Shown in pieces: positions 45,266 through 54,826 of a stretch of 64,000 bases of DNA. A program made the position numbers and the translations under genes. Numbering within the stretch: position 1 is the stretch's first letter; each line of letters opens with the position of its first letter. Below the pieces are notes generated by a model that saw only the letters and a list, made by a program, of their open reading frames with translations, searched no databases and had not been told where the DNA came from. This stretch comes from Draconibacterium sediminis (lineage in GTDB: Bacteria > Bacteroidota > Bacteroidia > Bacteroidales > Prolixibacteraceae), in assembly GCF_000949475.1 (NCBI RefSeq), contig NZ_JRHC01000007.1, forward strand, positions 1 to 64,000. Direction: 5' to 3'.

Positions 45266-46732
45266 TTAGTTAGTTGCCCATTGCGCTTGTATGGCTTCTT
45301 TTCCGGCAGTTTCACGAATTTCACCCGGAGTAAGTTCAACATCCGTTTTGGCAAACTCAGGGATATTAAATGTTTTTACAAATTCCCTGTAAAATCCGGG
45401 ATCTTTCTGCGGCAACACAAAAGGTTTGCTTGTCACACCGTTTTCATCAACAAACGAAATATACGGGCGGGCAGTTAATCCGTCGCCACGTTTACTGCTA
45501 AATACCAACCATTTACTATTCGACGACCAGCTGTGGTAACTCTCGGTAAAATCGCTGTTGTTTCCACATTTTTCCACCTGCAAATTCCCCAGGTCAATTG
45601 AATACAGATCAGCCTCTTTGTGCCAGATCGAAAAACAACCATAGTCGTGTAAGGTAAAGATCAACACGTTTCCGGCCGGTGCTATTCGTGGAAAAGAAAC
45701 GCTCTTCCCCAATGTTGCGGCGTCGAAAACCAACTCAGGGGCCGAAAATTTTCGCTGTTCAGGATCAAACGCCACCCGATACAAATCATACTTTATATCC
45801 CGGTAATCGTAATTCTCGGCAATTTGAGCCGCCCGACAGAAATATAAAAACCGGCCATCAGCCGACCACTCCGGATAAGTATCCATAAATTGTTTTTCCG
45901 GATCAACAGGTACCTTCATTATTTCATTTTTATCAACATCGTACAGCACCAGTGAAGAGTTCAAATCTGAAACTTCGATTTTTTTGTTTTCCATGGCATG
46001 AAACTGCTGAACCACTTTATTGGATGAAAAAGCAACATATTTCCCCGACGGATGCCAACGCGGATACACTGCGCCATTTTGCATTTCTTTGGTTTTCAGG
46101 TTCACTTTTTTCAAATCTCCATCTTCGACAAAATAAGTACCACCCAAATTACCACGCATGTGGAACATAAAATCATCCGCATTCCGGTTATTAAAAGCAT
46201 GGCAGTTAACACAGTTTTGCCCCACAACATTATTTTGAATCACCGTCTTTTCCTTAAAACTCTCAAGACTCCGTTGAACAATGCTCAGTTCTGTCCAGCT
46301 TTCATACCCCGGATATAACAAACGGTAGTACAAAAACGGATCAACTTTTTCGGAAGAAACAGTATTGCTGAAAGCAGGATACTGAATCCACTTGCCCTCC
46401 TTTTTTACTGAAATTTGATAGCTGATTTTTGCTCCCAGGTTTTCTCCAAGAAGTTTTTTCCATTTCTTTTCTGAAAATCGAAATTGACCATCCCGCGATG
46501 AAACGGCTATACTCCCTGCCTTTTCTCCCGAAATAGACAGATAATAAGCATCTCCCGCTTCTTCTACTAAAAAATTCAGAGGAGCAATATTTACCGGAAT
46601 TATAACTTCAGTGTAATCGGGATATATTTTTACCGGATTATTATTCTTTGAAAATTCCCCATTGGGTTTTGACACACAGGAGAATAGAAATAGCAAACCG
46701 ACAAAGTATATTAAATGGTACCGTAGGCTCAT
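45266..46732 (-). CDS. Lipoprotein with c-type heme motif and TolB-like propeller
   Basis: About 488 residues from the ATG at 46732, which gives a lipoprotein leader with lipobox LFLFSC (the frame stays open to 46783 without a better start). A single CxxCH heme site, QNCVNCHAF, lies near residue 175. The C-terminal half has WD40/PD40-type beta-propeller blades (YPRWHPSGKYVAFSS, YPEWSADGRFLYFCR, YHSWSSNSKWLVFSS). The combination suggests a periplasmic or surface heme protein of unknown reaction. It is followed after 10 bp by the DUF6057-like membrane gene. Confidence 0.8.
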   Translation of the reverse strand: MSLRYHLIYFVGLLFLFSCVSKPNGEFSKNNNPVKIYPDYTEVIIPVNIAPLNFLVEEAGDAYYLSISGEKAGSIAVSSRDGQFRFSEKKWKKLLGENLGAKISYQISVKKEGKWIQYPAFSNTVSSEKVDPFLYYRLLYPGYESWTELSIVQRSLESFKEKTVIQNNVVGQNCVNCHAFNNRNADDFMFHMRGNLGGTYFVEDGDLKKVNLKTKEMQNGAVYPRWHPSGKYVAFSSNKVVQQFHAMENKKIEVSDLNSSLVLYDVDKNEIMKVPVDPEKQFMDTYPEWSADGRFLYFCRAAQIAENYDYRDIKYDLYRVAFDPEQRKFSAPELVFDAATLGKSVSFPRIAPAGNVLIFTLHDYGCFSIWHKEADLYSIDLGNLQVEKCGNNSDFTESYHSWSSNSKWLVFSSKRGDGLTARPYISFVDENGVTSKPFVLPQKDPGFYREFVKTFNIPEFAKTDVELTPGEIRETAGKEAIQAQWATN

Positions 46733-46911
46733 TGTTAGTTTTATGATCGCGTTTATTGCAAAGCCTGAAATTAATAAAATCATTCAAAATACACTTCTTA
46801 AATTTGCGGGAAAAATTGATAGATTTACAGCGAAAACAATTACAATTCAGAAGTAAATCTTCAAATATCTTTAAAATTCGTTCAAATTTCGAGATTTTGA
46901 TTTCAATTCGT

Positions 46912-46941
46912 TTTGATAATAAATTATAATTTTTACATTTG
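46912..46941 (+). promoter_or_regulatory. ilv operon promoter
   Basis: -33 element TTTG (46912..46915), 18-bp spacer, -7 element TACATTTG (46934..46941) exactly fitting TAnnTTTG. Transcription would start near 46947, about 15 bp before the leader peptide ATG. Confidence 0.75.
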
Positions 46942-46961
46942 CTTCTACATTACAAAAGCAA

Positions 46962-47033
46962 ATGAGAATTTTATCTATCAATATTATTGTCCTACTCGTT
47001 GTCATTCTTGGAAACACTGAGAAAGGCCATTAA
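46962..47033 (+). CDS. ilv leader peptide (attenuator)
   Basis: A 23-codon frame starting ATG at 46962 and ending TAA at 47031..47033. Twelve of 23 residues are branched-chain amino acids, including the uninterrupted run IIVLLVVIL (codons 8-16), the hallmark of ilv leader peptides. The last codons (47019..47027) contain gagaaaggc, identical to the 3' arm of the downstream terminator. Ribosome stalling on the Ile/Leu/Val run could therefore let this strand pair with gcctttctc (47062..47070) and prevent termination. It is placed between a consensus promoter and ilvD. I infer attenuation from structure; it has not been tested. Confidence 0.85.
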   Translation: MRILSINIIVLLVVILGNTEKGH

Positions 47034-47060
47034 TTTGTATAGATACTAAAGATATTTATA

Positions 47061-47091
47061 AGCCTTTCTCAAAACAGAGAAAGGCTTTTTT
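47061..47091 (+). terminator. ilv attenuator terminator
   Basis: Stem agcctttctc (47061..47070)/gagaaaggct (47077..47086), loop aaaaca, followed by T up to 47091. The 5' arm is also complementary to 47019..47027 inside the leader peptide, giving mutually exclusive structures. ilvD starts 34 bp further. Confidence 0.88.
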
Positions 47092-47124
47092 AATGTTATT
47101 ACAGACAGAAAAAGACAAAAAAGT

Positions 47125-48954
47125 ATGCATAACACATTACGAAGCAACACAACCACGCAGGGCCGAAGAATGGCCGGGGCACGCAGCCTTTGGAGAGCTA
47201 ACGGAATGAAAGAAGAACACTTCGGGAAACCTTTGATTGCAATTGTTAACTCGTTCACACAATTTGTTCCGGGGCATGTTCATTTACACGAAATTGGCCA
47301 GTATGTAAAAAGTTTAATCGAAAAAGAAGGCTATTTTGCTGCTGAATTTAACACCATTGCCATCGACGATGGTATAGCAATGGGCCACGATGGGATGTTA
47401 TATTCGCTTCCCTCGCGCGATGTGATTGCCGACAGTGTAGAATATATGTGTAATGCACACAAAGTGGATGCAATGGTATGTATCTCGAACTGCGATAAAA
47501 TTACTCCGGGAATGATGATGGCCGCTATGCGACTGAATATTCCGGCAGTATTTGTTTCGGGCGGACCAATGGAAGCCGGCGAAGTTGACGATAAATTCCT
47601 CGACCTTGTTGATGCCATGGTTATGGCTGCCGATACAACAATTGAAGATTCGTATGTTCAAAAGGTGGAAGAAAACGCTTGTCCCACCTGCGGATCGTGC
47701 TCGGGAATGTTCACTGCAAACTCGATGAACTGTCTGGCCGAAGCGATTGGTTTGGCGCTTCCCGGAAACGGAACAATTGTAGCCACACACGCCAACAGAA
47801 AAAAACTTTTTGAAGAAGCTGCACAAAAGATTATAGCAGCAACAAAAGCCTATTATTTCGAAGGCGACGATTCGGTACTTCCAAGAAGTATCGGTTCGCG
47901 CGATGCCTTTTTAAATGCCATGAAACTCGATATTGCCATGGGTGGATCAACCAACACGGTGCTTCACCTGCTGGCCATAGCGCACGAAGCCGAAGTAAGC
48001 TTTACCATGAACGATATTAACGAGCTTTCGCGCATTACACCTAACTTGTGTAAAGTTGCGCCTAACGGTCATTATCATATTCAGGATGTAAACCGTGCCG
48101 GCGGAATCCTATCTATTTTAGGAGAACTGGAACGCGGTGGTTTGATGGAAACCAACGTTTCGCGCATCGATGGAAGGACTTTGGGTGAAGCTATTGCCGA
48201 ATACGATATCAAACGCGATACCGTTACCGAAGATGCTATTAACCGATTCAAATCGGCACCGGGCGGAGGTAGAAACCTGGTTATGGGATCGCAACAAAGC
48301 TTTTACAAAGAACTGGACGATGACCGTGCCAACGGCTGTATACGCGATTTTGAAAATGCTTACAACAAAGACGGCGGATTAGCTGTTCTGTTTGGTAACA
48401 TCGCCGAAAAAGGATGTATTGTAAAAACTGCAGGTGTTGATCCATCGATCTTCAAGTTCACCGGAACAGCAAAAGTTTTCGATTCTCAGGATGATGCAGT
48501 TAACGGCATTCTTGGCGATGAAGTTCAAAAAGGAGATGTGATTATAATTCGTTTCGAAGGACCAAAAGGAGGCCCGGGCATGCAGGAAATGCTCTACCCT
48601 ACTTCGTACCTGAAATCGATGCAACTGGATAAACACTGTGCACTGATTACCGACGGACGTTTCTCGGGTGGAACTTCGGGATTGTCAATCGGGCACGTTT
48701 CACCAGAAGCCGCAGGTGGCGGTGCAATTGCACTAATTCGCAACAACGATAAAATTGCGATCGATATTACCGAGCGTTCTATTAACCTGGTAATTTCTGA
48801 TGAAGAATTGCAAAAACGCCGCGACGAAGAAGAGGCCAAAGGAGCAAAAGCATGGAAACCTGCAAATCGGGTCCGTAATGTATCGAAAGCGCTAAAAGCT
48901 TATGCAAGCCTTGTTTCATCGGCCGATATGGGCGCAGTAAGATTAATAGACTAA
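47125..48954 (+). CDS. ilvD: Dihydroxy-acid dehydratase
   Basis: A 609-residue iron-sulfur dehydratase forming the 2-keto acids of valine and isoleucine. Family signatures are [11 protein letters not shown] (about residues 118-128, Fe-S cysteine), [21 protein letters not shown] (near 187, further cysteines), the carbamylated-lysine region around [14 protein letters not shown] (about 78-91), and the C-terminal [22 protein letters not shown]. Full length. It is first gene of ilvD-ilvB-ilvN, behind the leader-peptide attenuator. Confidence 0.97.
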   Translation: MHNTLRSNTTTQGRRMAGARSLWRANGMKEEHFGKPLIAIVNSFTQFVPGHVHLHEIGQYVKSLIEKEGYFAAEFNTIAIDDGIAMGHDGMLYSLPSRDVIADSVEYMCNAHKVDAMVCISNCDKITPGMMMAAMRLNIPAVFVSGGPMEAGEVDDKFLDLVDAMVMAADTTIEDSYVQKVEENACPTCGSCSGMFTANSMNCLAEAIGLALPGNGTIVATHANRKKLFEEAAQKIIAATKAYYFEGDDSVLPRSIGSRDAFLNAMKLDIAMGGSTNTVLHLLAIAHEAEVSFTMNDINELSRITPNLCKVAPNGHYHIQDVNRAGGILSILGELERGGLMETNVSRIDGRTLGEAIAEYDIKRDTVTEDAINRFKSAPGGGRNLVMGSQQSFYKELDDDRANGCIRDFENAYNKDGGLAVLFGNIAEKGCIVKTAGVDPSIFKFTGTAKVFDSQDDAVNGILGDEVQKGDVIIIRFEGPKGGPGMQEMLYPTSYLKSMQLDKHCALITDGRFSGGTSGLSIGHVSPEAAGGGAIALIRNNDKIAIDITERSINLVISDEELQKRRDEEEAKGAKAWKPANRVRNVSKALKAYASLVSSADMGAVRLID

Positions 48955-49027
48955 TTGAGATAGAAAGAATAAAACAAAGAACAAACAGATAGCCGGTTAA
49001 CAGCGCCGGCCTAAAAAAATAGACAAT

Positions 49028-50725
49028 ATGACAGCAAAAAAAGTTACCGGTTCACAAGCATTGATCCTGTCGCTTATGGAAGAAGGGGTGGATACCATTT
49101 TTGGGTATCCAGGCGGTGCAATTATGCCCGTTTACGATGCGTTGTATGATTTTGACAAAGAGGTAAAACATATTTTAACCCGCCACGAACAGGGAGCCAT
49201 TCATGGAGCCCAGGGCTATGCCCGCGTCACCGGCAAACCAGGAATTGTTTTTGCGACCTCAGGCCCTGGTGCCACTAACCTGATGACAGGGATCGCCGAT
49301 GCAATGATCGATTCAACTCCGCTTGTATGTATTACCGGACAAGTAGCCGCGCCACTGCTTGGAACCGATGCTTTCCAGGAATCGGACATTGTGGGTATGT
49401 CAATACCGGTTACCAAATGGAATTACCAGATAACTACTCCGGAAGAAATTCCTGAAGTAATGGCACAGGCATTTTATATTGCCACAACAGGTCGTCCTGG
49501 TCCGGTTTTAATTGATGTGACTAAAGATGCACAATTTGGCGAACTGGAATACAAATACGAGAAATGTAAAAAAATTCGCAGTTATGTGCCGGAAACCAAT
49601 ATTGATCCGCACCAGATAAAAGCTGCTGCCGAGTTAATAAACGAAGCTAAAAAACCAATGCTGTTGGTTGGCCAGGGAATTATTCTCAGCAATGCCGAAG
49701 AAGAAGTAAAAGCTTTTATCGAAAAAACAGGAATTCCGGCAGCCTGGACTTTATTGGGTCTTTCTGCGCTGCCAACCGACCATCGACTAAATGTTGGAAT
49801 GTTGGGTATGCACGGAAACTATGGCCCGAATAAACTCACTAACGAAGCCGACCTGATTATTGCTGTAGGAATGCGTTTTGACGACCGTGTTACCGGCAAG
49901 GTTAGCGAATACGCCAAAAAGGCCAAGATCATTCACATTGAGATAGATCCGGCTGAAATTGATAAGATCGTTAAAACAGACGTGGCCGTATTGGGCGATG
50001 CAAAAAAAGCATTAAAAATGCTTATCGACAATGTAAATCCCAATACACACGAAAGCTGGCATAACGAATTTAAAAAATGCGATGCCATTGAAAACGAAAA
50101 GGTTATTCAGAAAGACCTTTACCCAACAAAACAAGGTTTAACGATGGGAGAAGCCATCAGAATAGTTTCTGAAAAAACGAATAACGAGGCTATTCTTGTT
50201 ACCGATGTTGGTCAGCACCAAATGATCGCTCAGCGTTATTTCGGATTCAAAAAATCACGAAGCAACGTAACCTCCGGAGGTTTGGGAACAATGGGATTTT
50301 GTTTGCCGGCTGCCATGGGAGCGCAACTTGGAGCACCGGAACGTACTGTTGTTGGAGTGGTTGGCGATGGTGGTTTCCAAATGACAATTCAGGAACTGGG
50401 CACAATTGCACAGAACAAGTTGCCGGTAAAAATCATGTTGCTGAATAACAATTTCTTAGGAATGGTAAGGCAATGGCAACAACTATTCTTCGACAAACGC
50501 TATTCATTTACAGAATTGCATAATCCTGATTTTATTACCATCGGTAAAGGATTTGGTATTAACGGCCACACCGTTGACAAACGCGAGGATTTGGATGCAA
50601 GTATCCAAAAAATGCTCGACCATGACGGGCCTTATTTGCTGGAGGTGAAAATTGAGAAAGAAGACAATGTGTTCCCGATGGTTCCAACGGGTGCATCAGT
50701 TTCCGATGTAATTTTAGAGCCTTAA
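49028..50725 (+). CDS. ilvB: Acetolactate synthase large subunit
   Basis: A 565-residue thiamine-diphosphate enzyme making acetolactate/acetohydroxybutyrate. It shows GYPGGAIMPVYDALYDF (about 23-39), RHEQGAIHGAQGYARVTGKPG (about 48-68, catalytic glutamate), ATSGPGATNLMTGIADA (about 76-92), an FAD-region DDRVTGKV, and the ThDP loop VVGDGGFQMTIQEL to LLNNNFLGMVRQWQ (about 438-480). It is followed after 33 bp by the regulatory subunit. Full length. Confidence 0.97.
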   Translation: MTAKKVTGSQALILSLMEEGVDTIFGYPGGAIMPVYDALYDFDKEVKHILTRHEQGAIHGAQGYARVTGKPGIVFATSGPGATNLMTGIADAMIDSTPLVCITGQVAAPLLGTDAFQESDIVGMSIPVTKWNYQITTPEEIPEVMAQAFYIATTGRPGPVLIDVTKDAQFGELEYKYEKCKKIRSYVPETNIDPHQIKAAAELINEAKKPMLLVGQGIILSNAEEEVKAFIEKTGIPAAWTLLGLSALPTDHRLNVGMLGMHGNYGPNKLTNEADLIIAVGMRFDDRVTGKVSEYAKKAKIIHIEIDPAEIDKIVKTDVAVLGDAKKALKMLIDNVNPNTHESWHNEFKKCDAIENEKVIQKDLYPTKQGLTMGEAIRIVSEKTNNEAILVTDVGQHQMIAQRYFGFKKSRSNVTSGGLGTMGFCLPAAMGAQLGAPERTVVGVVGDGGFQMTIQELGTIAQNKLPVKIMLLNNNFLGMVRQWQQLFFDKRYSFTELHNPDFITIGKGFGINGHTVDKREDLDASIQKMLDHDGPYLLEVKIEKEDNVFPMVPTGASVSDVILEP

Positions 50726-50758
50726 ATTCGTAACTTGAATAACGAAAAAAGTAAAAAA

Positions 50759-51301
50759 ATGAAAAAAGAATATATCCTTACAGTTTATTCTGAAAACCAC
50801 ATTGGTCTTTTGACAAGGATCACAAACGTTTTCACACGCAGAAAAACAAATATCGACAGTCTTACCGTATCAGAGTCGGCATTGCATGGCATTTTTAAAT
50901 TTACAATAGTGGTGCACTGTACCGAAGCTATGGCCATAAAACTGGTTAGCCAGATTGAAAAGCAAATTGATGTATTAAAAGCTTTTTATCACACCAACGA
51001 TGAAATGATCTTCCAGGAAATTGCTTTGTATAAAGTTCCCATCGAGCCGATTTACGAGAGTGATACCATTGAAAAAATCGTGCGTAAAGCAGGTGCCCGT
51101 ATTCTGGAAATTACTAAAGACTACGTGGTAATTGAAAAGACCGGTCATAAGGAAGATACACAAGCGCTTTTCGAAGAGCTAAACCAGTTTAAGGTGATGC
51201 AGTTTATCCGTTCGGGAAGAGTAGCGATAACACGCGACCCTATTGAGCGTTTATCCGAATTCCTGAAGGAGCGCGATGCGTTTTTAACAAGTTTAGATTA
51301 A
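50759..51301 (+). CDS. ilvN: Acetolactate synthase small (regulatory) subunit
   Basis: About 180 residues from the ATG at 50759 (a TTG at 50735 would add eight residues). An N-terminal ACT domain (YILTVYSENHIGLLTRITNVF, NIDSLTVSES, IFKFTIVVH, about residues 4-78) binds branched-chain amino acids for feedback inhibition. The C-terminal ALS-type domain starts near 85 (FQEIALYKV, AGARILEITKDYVVIEKTG). Last gene of the operon, followed by a clear terminator. ilvC is not present in this window. Confidence 0.95.
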   Translation: MKKEYILTVYSENHIGLLTRITNVFTRRKTNIDSLTVSESALHGIFKFTIVVHCTEAMAIKLVSQIEKQIDVLKAFYHTNDEMIFQEIALYKVPIEPIYESDTIEKIVRKAGARILEITKDYVVIEKTGHKEDTQALFEELNQFKVMQFIRSGRVAITRDPIERLSEFLKERDAFLTSLD

Positions 51302-51325
51302 AAAATCTATAGTCCAAAACTACCT

Positions 51326-51356
51326 GCCCGTCAGCTTTTCTGACGGGCTTTTTTTT
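51326..51356 (+). terminator. ilvDBN operon terminator
   Basis: Perfect 9-bp stem gcccgtcag (51326..51334)/ctgacgggc (51340..51348) with a 5-base loop and eight T. Confidence 0.95.
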
Positions 51357-51491
51357 CTGTAGTCTCCCCTTTTTATTCGCTGATCAGCATCATTCAATCT
51401 TAATTATTTTGTTAATCGATTAAAATATATTATTTGTCATACAAATTCCTTAAAAAGATTTATCAACTTTGTAAAAAACTGCACTTTTACA

Positions 51492-52601
51492 ATGAAACAT
51501 CTAATCGACAAGATTGATATCTACCAATCTCCCATCAAATTAAAAGAACCTTTTGTTATTTCATTAGGCCCCATGTATCACGCCCAGAATGTGATCGTCG
51601 TTATTCACACAAACCATGGTATTACAGGCTTTGGCGAATGCAGTCCGTTTATGACTATTAACGGCGAAAGCATGGAAACCTGTTTTATTGTCGGTCAGTA
51701 TCTGGCCCAGGTTTTAAAAGGGGAAAACCCGGAAGACATTGAGGCATGCACACATGCAATGGACAAAACTATTTATGGCAATTCAAGCATAAAAAGTGCT
51801 TTTGATATGGCGTTGTATGACATCTCAGCACAAAAGGCCGGTGTGCCACTTTATCAATTCCTTGGTGGACAAAATAACAAGGAAATACAAATTGACTATA
51901 CGGTAAGTCTTACCAATCCTGAAAAAATGGCTGCCGATGCCAAACGCATAATCGACAATGGCTTTGAGATTATAAAAGTAAAGCTGGGCCACTCGAAAGA
52001 ACAGGATGTGGAAAGCATAAAAAAAATACGTGAAGCAATTGGCCCGAAAATCCCGATCCGTATAGATGCCAACCAGGGATGGAAAACCGAAGAAGCACTG
52101 GACATTTTAAAGGCGTTAACTCCTTACAAAATACAACATTGCGAGGAGCCCATTCCTCGTTGGGATTACATGGCCCTGCCTGAAATAAGGCGGTTCAGCC
52201 CTATTCCGATAATGGCCGACGAAACCTGCTGCGACCATATCGATGCAAAACGACTGATCGATCTGTATGCCTGCGACCTTATTAATATTAAACTTAGCAA
52301 ATCGGGCGGTATATTTAAAGCACTGAAAATTGTTGAATTTGCCAAGGCTGCAAAAATGGAAATTCAGGTTGGCGGATTCCTCGAAACACGGTTGGGATTT
52401 ACGGCAGCAGCCCATTTTGCTCTTTCGTCAAAGAATATTGTTTACTACGATTTTGATACGCCGCTAATGATGGAAGAAGATCCGGTTGAAGGAGGTATTC
52501 TTTATGGCGAGAAAGGCAAAATTACCATTACCGAAACACCGGGACTGGGCGCCAGCATTAAAGAAGATTTTCTGTTGGGTTTAAAAAAGATAAGCGTTTA
52601 A
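51492..52601 (+). CDS. Enolase-superfamily dipeptide epimerase-like enzyme
   Basis: A 369-residue muconate-cycloisomerase-type enzyme. Catalytic and metal residues are present: FEIIKVKLGH (KxK, about 156-165), RIDANQGW (about 193-200), HCEEPIP (about 219-225), IMADETCC (about 242-249), INIKLSKSGG (about 265-274). It is distinct from the peptidoglycan-locus epimerase (28278..29291): 32 residues longer, and its specificity-loop end VGGFLETR replaces GCMTETS. Candidate substrates are other L,L- or L,D-dipeptides, or a sugar acid. It stands alone between terminators and a TonB receptor gene. Confidence 0.82.
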   Translation: MKHLIDKIDIYQSPIKLKEPFVISLGPMYHAQNVIVVIHTNHGITGFGECSPFMTINGESMETCFIVGQYLAQVLKGENPEDIEACTHAMDKTIYGNSSIKSAFDMALYDISAQKAGVPLYQFLGGQNNKEIQIDYTVSLTNPEKMAADAKRIIDNGFEIIKVKLGHSKEQDVESIKKIREAIGPKIPIRIDANQGWKTEEALDILKALTPYKIQHCEEPIPRWDYMALPEIRRFSPIPIMADETCCDHIDAKRLIDLYACDLINIKLSKSGGIFKALKIVEFAKAAKMEIQVGGFLETRLGFTAAAHFALSSKNIVYYDFDTPLMMEEDPVEGGILYGEKGKITITETPGLGASIKEDFLLGLKKISV

Positions 52602-52686
52602 ACGAAGCGAATAACCAGAAAAGACGCAAATATCACCATTTCGTTTTCACACATTTTTACGGCCTAAAATATTGCTTACTTTTTGT

Positions 52687-52694
52687 TAACTTTG
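52687..52694 (+). promoter_or_regulatory. Candidate -7 box of the TonB receptor gene
   Basis: TAACTTTG matches TAnnTTTG, 25 bp before the ATG at 52719. The -33 element is unclear. Confidence 0.4.
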
Positions 52695-52718
52695 GTTTGA
52701 GAACAAAAAAAGCGTGTG

Positions 52719-54803
52719 ATGAAAACGAGATGGTGTACATTTCTGATCTTTTTGATCATTTCCGGATTTATTCCTTCAGCGGTGCTGTATGCGCAATTAC
52801 CATCCACCCGGCAGGATACAACACCACTTAGTGACCAGATTGAGGAAATTACCATTACCGCATTTCGTTCGCCGTACAATATTTTTAACACACCGGCGCC
52901 GGTTAATTTACTGCAACCCGAACAACTGGAGTCGGGCGATGCACTTACGCCCATCGATGCACTGAACCGCATTCCCGGCATTTTGATGCACCATGGCACA
53001 TTTAATACCAACCGCTTAACAATTCGCGGAATTGGCTCGCGCACACCATATGGCACCAACAAAATAAAGGCTTACTTTGGCGAAATACCATTAACTACCG
53101 GCGATGGTGAAACTGTGCTGGAAGACCTTGAGAACTCTGCTATTCAACGCGTTGAAGTAATCAAAGGCCCTTCATCGAGCTTATACGGTGCCGGGCTTGC
53201 CGGCGTGTTGCTCTTTCATCCAAAATCGGTTGTGAAGGATTTTGTTCAGAACAAAACTACAGTGGCTTCGTTCGTAACGTTTAAAAACACGCTGTCGGCC
53301 GGAGTTAGTGCAAATAAGTTACAAATTTACACACTTGGAGCTTTGCTGTCGAGCGATGGCTACCGCGAAAACAATTCGACAAACCGGGGCAACCTGCTCA
53401 TTAATTCGATTTACAATTTCTCAGATAAATCGAACCTTCAGTTTTTGGTAAAAGCCACAAAAATGAAAGGTTATATACCGAGTTCGCTCGATTTGGATAC
53501 CTATGAAAACAATCCGGAAAGTGCGGCACAAAACTGGGCTTCAATAAAAGGATTTGAAGAATATACGAACTCGCAGTTTGGCGCTTCGTTTAATCGTTTT
53601 ACGCTTAATGATGGCAAAATATCAGTTGGCGTTTTCGGAAGCATCCGCGAGTTGGATGAATTGCGTCCGTTTAATAGACTGAAAGAGTCATCAGATTATA
53701 TCGGCTGGCGCGCTTACATTCAAAAAGTTATTGCCACCGAAGAGTTTCGACTGGTAATGACAACCGGAGCTGAAATGTTCCGCGAAACTTACGACTGGCA
53801 GACTTTTAACAACGATAACGACCAGCTGCTTTCGGATAACAGGGAAAAACGGCAATACGAGAATCTCTTTGTTCAGCTGGAATCAAATATTAAAGAGCGT
53901 GTTTTTGTTTCTGCCGGGCTGAATGGTAACCTCACACGTTTTAAATACACCGATCATTTTACCGAAAATGGCGACCAGTCCGGCAACCGAAATTACAAAC
54001 CGGTTTTGTCGCCTCGTTTGGGTGTTAATGTTCTTCTAAATCACGAGAATTCCGTTTTTGCAAATGTCAGTCACGGATTTTCAACGCCAAGCTTCGAAGA
54101 AACGCTGATGCCCGAAGGCAGCATTAATCCTGAGATAAAACCGGAATCGGGATGGAGTTTTGAAACCGGATTCAGAACCCAGATTACCAACCGGTTTAAA
54201 CTATCGGCCAGTTACTACCGTATTTATATCGACAATCTGCTTGTGGCGCACCGCACCGGCGAAGATGCCTACGTAGGCGTTAATGCCGGCCAATCGGTAC
54301 ATCCGGGTTTTGAAACCGAATTTACCTGGGTAACCATTACACACAATAGAAATCCCCTGCTAACCTTATATGGAAGCGCCACTTTGGCCAACTATCATTT
54401 TAACGATTTTGTAAATTTAGGGAACGATTATTCAGGCAATCTTTTACCCGGAACTACAAAAGAAACTTTTAGTATTGGCGCAACGCTGATACCCATCAGA
54501 AATATATCAATAAACGGCTGGTATCGTTACAACGGAGAAATGCCTGTTGACGATGCCAATTCTACTTTCTCCGATGCCTTTGGTTTAACCAATGCCGAAA
54601 TCAGGTACGAGGGAAAAAAGGATAACTTTAAATTTGATATACGCGGAGGCGTTCAAAATATATTTGATATTCATTATGCCTCAATGCTGGCTGTTAATGC
54701 CCCATCGTTTGGTGGCAATGCGCCGCGCTATTATTATCCGGGAAATCCACGAAATTTTTATATAAGCATATTAATTGGCCTTACCGGAAATAATACACCT
54801 TGA
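52719..54803 (+). CDS. TonB-dependent outer-membrane receptor (siderophore/metal type)
   Basis: About 694 residues. The ATG at 52719 is preferred over a GTG one codon earlier. Signal peptide about 1-25 (IFLIISGFIPSAVLYA). TonB box and plug: EEITITAFRSPYN, then ALNRIPGILMHHG, LTIRGIGSRTPYGTN and VEVIKGPSSSLYGAGLAGVLLF (about 45-160). A 22-strand barrel follows, ending NPRNFYISILIGLTGN. It lacks the carboxypeptidase-like N-terminal domain and a SusD partner, so it belongs to the small-ligand (iron chelate or vitamin) receptors. It is monocistronic and convergent with the propeller gene. The ligand is unknown. Confidence 0.9.
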   Translation: MKTRWCTFLIFLIISGFIPSAVLYAQLPSTRQDTTPLSDQIEEITITAFRSPYNIFNTPAPVNLLQPEQLESGDALTPIDALNRIPGILMHHGTFNTNRLTIRGIGSRTPYGTNKIKAYFGEIPLTTGDGETVLEDLENSAIQRVEVIKGPSSSLYGAGLAGVLLFHPKSVVKDFVQNKTTVASFVTFKNTLSAGVSANKLQIYTLGALLSSDGYRENNSTNRGNLLINSIYNFSDKSNLQFLVKATKMKGYIPSSLDLDTYENNPESAAQNWASIKGFEEYTNSQFGASFNRFTLNDGKISVGVFGSIRELDELRPFNRLKESSDYIGWRAYIQKVIATEEFRLVMTTGAEMFRETYDWQTFNNDNDQLLSDNREKRQYENLFVQLESNIKERVFVSAGLNGNLTRFKYTDHFTENGDQSGNRNYKPVLSPRLGVNVLLNHENSVFANVSHGFSTPSFEETLMPEGSINPEIKPESGWSFETGFRTQITNRFKLSASYYRIYIDNLLVAHRTGEDAYVGVNAGQSVHPGFETEFTWVTITHNRNPLLTLYGSATLANYHFNDFVNLGNDYSGNLLPGTTKETFSIGATLIPIRNISINGWYRYNGEMPVDDANSTFSDAFGLTNAEIRYEGKKDNFKFDIRGGVQNIFDIHYASMLAVNAPSFGGNAPRYYYPGNPRNFYISILIGLTGNNTP

Positions 54804-54826
54804 CCATAATCGGAAAAAACCTCCTG

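Noticed and set aside
48955..49027. Hairpin gccgg/ccggc between ilvD and ilvB as a terminator
   Set aside because: The stem is only five pairs and is followed by A rather than T residues. The two genes clearly belong to one operon.
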